From Thereva unica (lineage: Eukaryota > Arthropoda > Insecta > Diptera > Therevidae): a stretch of DNA of 64,000 nucleotides. The notes below the pieces were generated by a model. It did not search any database. It saw only the letters and a program-made list of their open reading frames with translations, and was not told the DNA's origin. The translations under genes and the position numbers were made by a program. Positions 55,573-64,000 of the stretch are shown one piece after another. The stretch's first letter is position 1, and the number at the start of each line of letters is the position of its first letter. The stretch covers positions 1-64,000 of the forward strand of contig CATLJY010000023.1 of NCBI GenBank assembly GCA_949987705.1, given 5' to 3'.

Positions 55573-56785
55573 CTGGTTTAATTCAGCATCACCGGTTACC
55601 CTTTTGTATCTACTTTCGTTTGGAATATGTTTTGAGTTGTAGTTTTTCTGAGAAAATTGACTTCGATTATTACTGAGGGGTTGGACGTTGTCCACTTCCA
55701 TAGATGTGGTCGGATCTCGCCGCGAGAAGGAATGACCTCTAAAGTTACCTTGTGTAAAATTGGGTTTGAATTGACCGGAGTTATAATTGTTGGGACTATA
55801 TTGATTTTTTGAATAATAAAAACGTCTTTGGTCTGTATTAACATTTTGTGAGCGGTGGTTTCCGGAGTTTTGTCTATAATTGTTGTGGTAAGTCTGTCTA
55901 GTCTGTTGTTTAAATTGTCCTGAATTTTGTCTGTTATTATAATTTGGACTTTCATTTCTATTTTTAAAATTTTCGACAACTCTACTTGAAGTTAAAAACT
56001 TTGATTTTTTAAACTCATCCCTAATGCACGCATCTTCAAAACGCCTTTCACGCATTACCTTGATGATTTCTAAAATATTAGTCATTTGATAGATTTTATC
56101 TAAAAGCACTCCTTGAGACATTTCTTTTGCTGTATTTGCAAGGAGTGAATCAACATTACTTAAATCTATGCACGTATTATTTTTATAAGCTCATCTGTTT
56201 TAAATTTAATTTTTTGTAATTCTATAGCTAACTCACTTACTGTTTTTACTTTTAATCCGCTAATTCTCCGATAGATTTCCGCCGGTTCGACGTCGGGTTT
56301 ATAACGCAGCTTCAATGTTGCTTTTATCATCTCCCAGTTGTCTGGTTCCCTAATGTTTATTACTGCGTCCTTGGCTTCGCCTTGAATCTTCTCGAGAAAA
56401 ATCATCCTGGTTGTATCCTTTCGTAGTTGTGGGTCCACAATTGCGTTGGGGAAAACTTCCATGCTCGTGATGAAGGAATTTATTGAAACATCACCTCGTC
56501 CCGTATATGTACTCATGTGCCTGAGTTCCTTTAAAACCATCTGCCTAGGATCGGCTACATTTCTTACATTGAGTTCCTGTATTGCAGCTGCTAGTCTTCC
56601 GATTGGTTCTTGATTTTGATTTTGATTTGCAACTAATTGTTGCACCGCCACGCTAATTGGGCAATTTCCTCCTCACGTTCCCTTAGTTTCCTTTGAAGTT
56701 CACTAATTTGGTCCTCCATTTCGTGGCTCACTATGTTTCTGCTAGAGTTGAACAGCGATTCCCTCCTTCGCCTTCTTTCGGACAT
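55573..56785 (-). pseudogene. gag: Errantivirus 1 Gag
   Basis: ATG at 56785 begins a basic stretch (MSERRRRRES) and a coiled-coil-like segment (EMEDQISELQRKLREREEEI). A frame change near 56655 leads to the capsid-like region 56166-56651 (YTGRGDVSINSFI, IREPDNWEMIKATLKLRY). After a stop region near 56122-56166 comes an Asn/Gln/Arg-rich nucleocapsid-like tail (55564-56121) without CCHC knuckles. The last codons lie beyond the insertion at 52020-52044. The composition fits errantivirus Gag, which often lacks zinc knuckles. Confidence 0.78.
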
Positions 56786-57544
56786 GCACCACTTTACACT
56801 TTTATATTAACGTTTTTAATTTGTTTTGTTTTAGTACAAGATCAGGAGCAACCTCACTACCTCGTTGTGACGTTTTTAGGCCTTGTTGTCACTCTTGTTT
56901 AGCACTCGCACTTATTTATTTTAACCTTTTTTTAATTACGCGGCAATTTAGGTTTTACTTCTTCTCGAATTTACCTAATATCGACGCGTATTTCGGTTTA
57001 TTCTTTCCGAACGTTACCGATAAAAATTAAAAAAACGTAAGTTTTCGCGAGTTCAAAGTTTCAAAGTTCTATTTTTGAATCTTTTTTTATTATAAACGGA
57101 AGGCTTTGTAAATTAGTTAATCGAAAAAATTAGCAATAGAACGTTGCGCGTTTTCGAGAAAATGTCATTTAAAAAATCCCCTACAAAAAAATACACACTA
57201 CCACAAATTTTAAGCCCTTTATCATAAACCAATGAACTTATAATATAATACAAAATTAAAGAAGAATCAAAATACCTTGCTTGATCACCGACATAACACA
57301 CTTCCGCAGATTTCATCGTTAAACGTTAGAAATTAATGTTTTTATATCGCGCATAAACTGGTATTCCTTTTTCGCAGAAGTATTATTTTCCCTAAACTAT
57401 GAACTTTATGCTCATGCGCTCGCTGACTCATAGCAGTCAGCGACTTAATATTTTTACACGTGATCTGATACATTATTACAACTACGATGATACAATTTTT
57501 TTTTGAAAAATTTCCACATTTTGAAAATTGAGTTTTGAGCAGAA
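56786..57544. other. Putative leader region of errantivirus 1
   Basis: Non-coding and A+T-rich, upstream of gag. At 57555-57575 the minus strand reads ggcgcacagtggggccc, which looks like an LTR-element primer-binding region. It joins directly to RT coding sequence of another element instead of an LTR, so a rearrangement is likely. Confidence 0.4.
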
Positions 57545-57579
57545 CCTTCTATGAGCGGGCCCCACTGTGCGCCGAAGGG

Positions 57580-59027
57580 AGTAATAATGTGTCCAAGGAA
57601 TGCAACTTCTTTGCGGAGAAATTCCGATTTATCAAGCTGAATTTTTAAATTGGCTTGACGTAATTTATTAAATACTTTAGATAGGTTTTCCAAATGTTCT
57701 TGTAAGGATGTTAAGAACAGTATAATGTCATCCATATAGCCAAGGCAAACTTTTCCTTGTAATTCTCTTAATACATTATCCATTACTCTTTGGAATGTCG
57801 AGGGCGCATTTTTTAAACCGAATGGCATGCGTACGAATTCGTAATGCCCATTGTCGATAGTGAAAGCTGTTTTCTCGATATCTCTAGGATCAACTTCAAT
57901 CTGATGAAATCCTGAGGCTAAATCGAGGGTTGTAAAGTACATACATTTACCAAGCGTGTCAAGTATTTCAGTTATATTCGGGATGGGGTACCGATCGTCT
58001 ATGGTTTTTTCATTGACTTTCCTGTAGTCTACGACGAGTCTCCATTTTTGTTTTCCTGAAGCGTCTTGTTTTTTCGGAACGATCCAGATCGGACTACTCC
58101 TTGGAGAGTAACTAGGTTTAATAATTCCTTGGTTTAATAAATCTTTAATTTGAGATTTAACTTCGGATTTATGAATTTCGGGGTATCTATACGACTTAGC
58201 GTATATTGGAATATCGGCTGTAGTTTTAATGCGAGGTTTGACAGCATTTGTGAACGTAAGTATTTGACCATTATAAAATATGTCATCGAAATTTCTACAG
58301 AGTTTAAGAAGGGACCCCTTCTCTTCGTTGTTTAAATGTTATGTTCTTAGAGCTTTAGTTATATCACAGGTTTCTAAGGAATCTCTTTGGCTGACAAGTT
58401 TAACGTTACAATTATTAACTTCGTTGAAACCAATGATTTTTCCGACTTTTAGAGGTTGTTCACTACAAGATTTTTGGTCATGGGGGGAAGATTTGTAACT
58501 TCTACTAAACTGTACCAATTGTTAGACTGGTAAATACCTTCGGATACTACTAAATAATTATTAATTTTTGTAGGTTTAAGGAAAATTTCTCCTTCTTCAA
58601 TGCCTACAGGCAACCTAGCTATAATTTTTGAATTAGAAAGGACAGTATAAACTGCTGACGCAAAATTTGGTTAAAATAAGAGTTTTATTCTTGCATTGTC
58701 CATTTCCAGGACTTCGTCTTTAAGGTTTACTTTAATTCCTAAATCTTTCATTGTTTTCAGGCCAATTAGACCATCAAAATAGTTATGGAATATAAATATT
58801 AGAAATTTCATATCGTTTTTTATATTAAATTCCTTAAATGCAGGGAAACTTTTTTGTTTCTCTACTAGGTGTGTATTAAAAACGGTTATAATTTTGACGG
58901 AGTTTATAGTTTCATGATGGCGAGGATTTACAAATTTTGTGTTAAAAAAATTCAAAGAAGCACCAGTACCGACGAGGAATTTAAGAGGACGGCCAAAAGG
59001 TGATGATACGTGCACTGATAGAAACAT
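57580..59027 (-). pseudogene. pol: Errantivirus 3 protease-RT remnant
   Basis: 58671-59027 encodes an errantiviral protease whose active-site motif reads VGTGAS, so the catalytic Asp appears replaced by Gly. 57960-58670 holds the linker and RT fingers in frames with stops. 57580-57942 encodes the RT palm ([32 protein letters not shown] with the catalytic AspAsp) to [10 protein letters not shown]. It ends abruptly near 57580. It is related to, but clearly distinct from, errantivirus 1. Confidence 0.82.
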
Positions 59028-59530
59028 TGTCTTGATTCCAGCAATTCCATAGTCTTCGTTTCGTTGTCTTGAGTAGAAACATTTTTCAGTCTTAACATAA
59101 GAATGCTTGTATTTCTTCGCTCAATACTTATACTTTTCGACCAAGATATGTCTTTTTCGAAATAAGATTTTTTAAGTTTTTACTCAAGAAACTAAATATT
59201 TTTCATTCAAAACAAAATTTGTATTAAATAAAGACACGATGAAGTTTTAATTCGAGAATATTTATTGAGGCAATTCACTATTTTATTACCTTGAGTTGCT
59301 TAAATTAAAACTAGTAGGATGTTGTGCCTAGAGACTAGCCACTAATTACGCTTTTTCATGGTATTCTTTCTGTTGAATAACTCTTCAGACTGGATGACCA
59401 TAAAAAATCAAGAAAATATTTTGTCACTTTTAATTACATAAGTAAATATTTATATTCTCCTGAGTATCATTATTAAATAATATAATTTAGTGATAGATTC
59501 AAAAAATGTTGCACCGAAGTAAAAAAAAAT
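59028..59530. other. Interval without firm features
   Basis: May hold a trace of errantivirus 3 gag next to 59027; otherwise nothing recognisable. Confidence 0.35.
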
Positions 59531-59537
59531 ATATTTC

Positions 59538-59612
59538 AGCACGGCCGGCCGAGGATTGAACTTGGTTCCGCGGGGTAGGATTCCAGCGCCTTAGCTCTAG
59601 GCTACCGATTAT
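59538..59612 (-). repeat. tRNA-like head of a SINE or tRNA pseudogene
   Basis: On the minus strand a box-A-like word (tagcctagagctaagg, about 59588-59605) and a box-B-like word (agttcaatcct, 59552-59562) lie at tRNA-like spacing. A T-rich strand follows. No perfect cloverleaf was verified. A SINE head is favoured over a functional tRNA. Confidence 0.5.
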
Positions 59613-59615
59613 GTA

Positions 59616-60370
59616 CTTTATTAGAAATCTCTTTTTTGTTGTTAAAGATACTTCCGGTTTGAATTTACAGACCGTTTTCTCAGTTTTATTTCTCTTCTTC
59701 AAAAGCTACAATTTGAGATATGGTCCAAGTCTGTAGCGACAGTACTTTCAGAGATGAAATAAGGTCACAGACGGACAGACGAACAGACGGACAGAGCCTC
59801 TGCATAAGCTTTTTTGTTTGAAAGAGCTAAAAATGAGTATATCTCAAACCAAGAATTTTTTTTCTTACTTCTAGTTTTGAGGGTGTACGGGTCAAACGGA
59901 TCTCGGATTCGGATTCAGCGCGTCAAAATACATAAAGATAAGTGGGTCTGGTAAAAAGTACAGTCCACTTTTTTTTGTGTGCCGGTGAATTAATAATAGG
60001 CAAATTAAAATTGAAAATAACTAAGTCGATATGTTTAAGTGTCCGCGCGATATCGTGCAGGTACAAAAATCTCTTACGCAGCTTAAACAAAAAACTGCTC
60101 GATCGAATTTTATGAAAACCTTTTCAGATCATATTTCGGTAATACGCTTCGAACGACACCTCAACGAAGTCGATATCAGTTTTGGTTCGCGCGATATCGT
60201 GCAGGAAAAATTGACCACATACGTACGCGCGCACACACACATACTTCCTCCCAATTTTTTGCTTAAAATGCTCCTGGGACCTTGAAAGATGAAAATACGT
60301 CGAAAATTTATATTTCGATTTTCGGACCGATTACAATAACTTCCTATGCTGGGAAGTTAATGAATACATA
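59616..60370. other. Interval without recognised genes
   Basis: Contains a short gacggaca-type repeat at 59770-59798 and two copies of the word gcgcgatatcgtgcagg (60044-60061 and about 60187-60204). No supported gene. Confidence 0.4.
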
Positions 60371-60374
60371 CATT

Positions 60375-61424
60375 CCATTCAAAACGCGCGTTATGGTGTT
60401 CCAAAATAACACCGTTAAGAAAATCGAAGCCTACACGTTTCTAGGGTCGCTGATCACGAAAATCGAGGTCCCGCGGTCCTAAAACATGGGCGTCACCCCT
60501 AAAAATGCAAAAACACCCCTTTTTAGGGTGGTTTCGCGATTATTTCAATAATAATGAAAACGAATGCGATGAAATGCACTTTTTTAATATTTATTTGCGA
60601 AGATGGTTGATTTATACTAAATTAAGGCGAACTTAATGGCAAGGGGTGATCCTAAGGGGTTGAAACCACCCCTAAATCGGCCAAAAATGGCAAAAATTGT
60701 AAAAAAAAAATTTCCAAGTTCATGCTTCAAATTCGATTGTGGGCGTACTGTCAGGCAAAAATAAATTATTTTCAACCCTTAAGGGGTTAAAACTACCCCT
60801 ACTATAATAAAAACAACTTTATATAAAAAAAATTGCAAAGAATTTTTTGTTTGCTTTTTGTTTGAAATTTGGTTCAAAAGGTATTATCAGCAAAAAAATT
60901 AATTTTTTCAACTCTTAAGGGGGTAAAACTACCCCTACATTAAAATTGTAATGAAATATTTCTCAATATATTTTTTATTTTTTTTCTCTTTAGGGGTGGT
61001 TTAACCTCTGTATAAAGGGGTTTATAGTGAAATTTTCCAAATGTTTTAATGATTAAAAATGGAAAATAAAATTTAAATACAAAACAATAAATTTTAATTT
61101 GTTATTTTTGCCATTTTTGGCCGATTTAGGGGTAGTTTCAACATTTTAGGACTACCCCTTATCATAAAGTTCGCCTTAATATAGTACAAATCAACCACCT
61201 TGGCAAATAAATATTAAAAAAAGTGCATTTCATTGCATTCGTTTTCATTATTATTGAAATAATCGTGAAAACCCCCTAAAAAGGGGTGTTTTTGCATTTT
61301 TAGGGGTGACGCCCATGTTTTAGGACCGCGGGACCCAGATCGTGATCAGCGACCCCAAAAACCTTTAGGGTTCGATTTTCTTGACGGTGTTATTTTGGAA
61401 CACCTCCCCCCGCGTTTTGAATGG
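60375..61424. mobile_element. Foldback element with 330-bp inverted arms
   Basis: Left arm about 60375-60707 and right arm about 61092-61424 are near-complementary along their whole length, ends included (ccattcaaaacgcg and cgcgttttgaatgg). The 380-bp centre carries repeated gggtaaaactacccct-type words. No coding capacity and no certain TSD. It is a foldback or long-TIR MITE. Confidence 0.8.
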
Positions 61425-61763
61425 ACTAATAGTACATAGTTCACAGGAAATACGTAGTACATAGTACACAGTACATATAGTCGGGTTGATGCAATAGTCA
61501 CGAAGCTGAATTTTTTGCTATTTTAAGCATTGTGCAAATATGTAAAAAAAGTCATATTATATTCAGCCCAAGTCACGGATCTAAATTTTTATGGGAATTT
61601 ACTGTATTCAATTTGAATTTTTTCAGAACATAGTACGTAATATGCAGAATATTGCATATAGTACGTTATAATTATAGATAATATATATGTAATACATAGT
61701 AAATAATATAACATACCAGTAGGGAATGGAAGTACTGGAAAAACTACTTCTACAGAAGCAGTT

Positions 61764-61995
61764 CAGTACTTCCACCCAGTACAAAAAAGGCATTACATTA
61801 ACACGGCGATGGCCTAGGCTGGAAAGTACTTCTTTTTCCCTTCCATAGAATGGGTTGAAGAAGTACTTACTCCACATTTCATTTAGCAGTACTTCCACGC
61901 AGTACAAAAAAAAAACATTACATAACAAGAAGATGGCGTAGGCGGGGAAGTACTTCCCTTTTCCCTTCCTTAGAATGTGTTTTGGAAGTACTTAC
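61764..61995. repeat. Diverged tandem dimer with agtacttcc motifs
   Basis: Units 61764-61870 and 61887-61995 share cagtacttccac, gatggc and agaatg landmarks. The surrounding 61430-62360 also holds tagtacat/gtacacagtac microsatellite-like sequence. Its ends (cagtagggaa near 61718, ttccctaccg near 62345) look like a hAT-type inverted pair, though no 8-bp TSD was confirmed. Confidence 0.6.
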
Positions 61996-62643
61996 ATTTA
62001 TTATTAAACTCATAATACAAAGTTATTATATTGTAATTTAGTTGGGGTAGGCGTGAAGGGGTGGGATAGCTTGAAGTAAAATTAAGCGATTTATATTTAT
62101 GTCATAAACATAAATTCAAATAATATGTTTATACATTAAAGATAAAAATACATAATGGCTGAGATAACTGAGATGATTAACAAAGAAAACGACCAGATAC
62201 GAAGTTTTTCAACACGCTTTTGCGCGAAATCGAACTCTTGGTCACCAAACCCATTCTCGTCTGCATTACTCATAAATCATTACAGAAAACACTAAATAAA
62301 GAAGTACTTCCAAATCGACTTCCCAGAGTAAATACGTGCGATTTTCCCTACCGGGATACTACCTCAGATATGTACAAGTAAAATACAGATGTCCGTCGAA
62401 TAGGCGAAACGCCGAAACGTGTTGAAAGCGATTAATCCAAGCAAAATATTTATGTAAATATTGCAGTAATTTAGCTGGCTAGAGCATGGCAACTTTTAGT
62501 CGAGTTCCAGCAACAGACAGCAGCGATGGTGACACGCGAACTTTGTTGCCCACCCGTTTCTGGGTACTTGTGCCTATGCATCTGTCTAGAGCATGGAAAC
62601 TTTTAGTTGAGCTCCACTTACAAACAGCATAGTATAATTCTAT

Positions 62644-62795
62644 GGCTGTGTTCCCAAATAGAACCCAGTATACGGTCCAGAGCTAATGACGTCTTAAATT
62701 GAACCCGATTCTGTATATTTTCAATACCAATTGCTTGCAATTTAAGACGTCATAAGCACTGGCCGGTATGCTGGGTTCTATTTCGGAACACAGCC
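62644..62795. mobile_element. Short palindromic MITE
   Basis: 152 bp with about 55-bp inverted halves (ggctgtgttcc...ggaacacagcc; inner words gacgtcttaaattg and caatttaagacgtc), flanked by tat on both sides (62641-62643 and 62796-62798). Confidence 0.75.
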
Positions 62796-62807
62796 TATGT
62801 GAGTGAG

Positions 62808-62936
62808 GCAAAATAGCCCGCGCTTGGTGGGAGGGATTGGGTTTGAATGTTGCAATGCAGAAGCTGCTCTCAGCATTCATTTCATATTCTCGCAATGCAG
62901 ACGCCGCTCTCAAAATTCATGTCATATTCTCGCACA
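62808..62936 (+). repeat. Left arm of a 125-bp inverted repeat
   Basis: Near-complement of 63331-63456. Both contain tagcccgcgcttggtggg and gaatgttgcaatgcagaagc. Short direct repeats with gaatatgaaatgaatg and cagcaacagacagcagcgatgg recur around it (62500-63330). Confidence 0.8.
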
Positions 62937-63330
62937 TCATGGCTGCTGTCTGTTGCTGGACCTCGACTAAAAGTGCCCCAGATATGTAAGAAAAATTTGG
63001 TCGAGCTCCAGCAACAGACAGCAGCGATGGTGTGCGAGAGGATGAAATGAATGCTGAGAGCGGGGTCTGCATTGCGAAAATATGAAATGAATGTGTGTTA
63101 GAATATAACAGTTGGCCACAGCTTGCGACGCGAAAACGAAAATCTATCCACACAGGCCCTCGACTGGAATCCGCAAGGAGTCTGTCGCGCAAAATAGAGT
63201 CCGCTGGAGGGCAACTGTTTCAGCCCTATGTCCCATAAGGGATTAAAGGAGCGCAATGATGATGATGATAAGAATATGACATGGATTTTGAGAGCGGCGT
63301 CTGCATTGCAGGAATATGAAATGAATGTGT

Positions 63331-63456
63331 GTGAGAATATGACATGCATTTTGAGAGCGGCATCTGCATTGCGAGAATATGAAATGAATGCTGAGAGCAG
63401 CTTCTGCATTGCAACATTCAAACCCAATCCCTCCCACCAAGCGCGGGCTATTTTAC
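63331..63456 (-). repeat. Right arm of the 125-bp inverted repeat
   Basis: Complement of 62808-62936 with few differences. The 395-bp spacer has additional partial copies of the gcattttgagagcgg and gaatatgaaatgaatg words. Confidence 0.8.
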
Positions 63457-63511
63457 TTCGCACACCATAGAATTGTATAGATTTTTTCAAACCCCGTGAC
63501 ACAAAGAATTT

Positions 63512-63905
63512 GAACAGTTCTGCGGACCTCGTTGCCAAATTTTATAAATATTTTTCTATCATTTCCCCTCTTTTTCGTTAAAACGGCAACAAACGCAGAA
63601 AAAACTCAACAAAATAATTTGGGAAGGGATGCGCGCACGCCGAATGAATAAAGTTAATTTATCTTTATATGTGCTAAATATATGTAAATACATGTAAAAC
63701 CCCTGCTCACCCAAGCCAGTTTATTCATCATAATAAGCATAATTTTACTATAATTATGCGAAATATTTCCCATCCCTAAATTTAAAATAATTAAAAAAAA
63801 AATACTGAAAAAAAAATTCTTTTGAATACATGAACTTTTTCATTCATAAAACGAGGTTTCTCCGCAGTCCCTAGCAGCACAACCTCCCCAAGCAGAAGCA
63901 CGAGT
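63512..63905. repeat. Dispersed non-coding repeat, copy 2
   Basis: Direct-orientation relative of 10506-10897, about 52 kb away. The final 95 bases of the window hold nothing recognisable. Confidence 0.8.
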
Positions 63906-64000
63906 TAAAAGATTTAATTATATTATAAAAAAAAATTAAAAAACAAATTTATTTGGAACGACAGGATTAAATCTACTTCAAACCAAAGATACATCGAGAC

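Larger units (their letters stand above)
32027..56785 (-). mobile_element. Errantivirus 1 with integrase-SENP fusion, multiply interrupted
   Basis: A minus-strand endogenous retrovirus-like Gypsy element is read gag (55573-56785), protease-RT (50564-52040), RNase H (41799-42214), integrase-SENP (33868-35916), env (32426-33793), polypurine tract and 3' LTR (32027-32371). It is cut by insertions at 52045-55568, 42220-50558 and 35921-41794. Each has a TSD that lets the reading frame resume on the far side. No 5' LTR matching the left LTR was found right of gag, so the 5' end is lost or rearranged. Gag and pol carry several single-base frameshifts; env and the SENP domain are open. It is an old, inactive copy. 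Confidence 0.85.

Noticed and set aside
59538..59612. Functional tRNA gene
   Set aside because: Box words are imperfect and a full cloverleaf could not be drawn with confidence, so a SINE head or pseudogene is more likely.

Overview
This window looks like heterochromatin-like DNA from an insect or another arthropod; the order cannot be resolved from the sequence alone. It is A+T-rich. I can support no host gene. Nearly everything recognisable is transposable-element DNA: Ty3/Gypsy elements including errantiviruses (gag-pol-env), BEL/Pao elements, a Copia scrap, LINE fragments, Helitrons, MITEs, foldback repeats and one tRNA-derived SINE-like head. Many insertions can be dated relative to each other because they are nested and keep their target-site duplications (TSDs).

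Left block (1-10.4 kb): a deleted Ty3/Gypsy element (34-10440, TSD attt) holds a BEL/Pao element (917-8331, TSD gtagg), which holds a lone LTR-like insertion (4052-5798, TSD gccat). From 10.5 to 23.8 kb lie an inverted-repeat pair, a Copia fragment, a TTA-flanked MITE split by a satellite-rich Helitron (14973-17529), and two LINE fragments. From 23.8 to 30.9 kb a decayed errantivirus (integrase and env remnants) is split by a Helitron that has a near-identical Helitron inside it.

Central block (32.0-56.8 kb): a second errantivirus on the minus strand, read as gag, protease-RT, RNase H, integrase, SENP-like domain, env, LTR. It is cut into pieces by four later insertions: an unidentified LTR-like 3.5-kb insert (52045-55568, TSD caac), an apparently intact BEL/Pao element (42220-50558, TSD ctaag, 1749-residue ORF), a CsRn1-like Gypsy element (35921-41794, TSD gttt), and a Helitron within that Gypsy (40456-41516). 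The outstanding observation is a 602-codon open frame (33868-35676) in which the errantiviral integrase is fused to a complete SENP/Ulp1-type SUMO-protease domain. The protease keeps its His-Asp-Cys triad, while the integrase has lost its second catalytic Asp.

Right block (57.5-64 kb): a third errantivirus remnant, a SINE-like head, a large foldback element and several MITE or inverted-repeat structures. The last repeat also occurs at 10.5 kb.

All seven substantial LTR retroelements with assignable coding content lie on the minus strand. Together with the enrichment for env-carrying errantiviruses, this resembles the layout of unistrand piRNA clusters such as Drosophila flamenco. That reading is an inference that small-RNA data could test.
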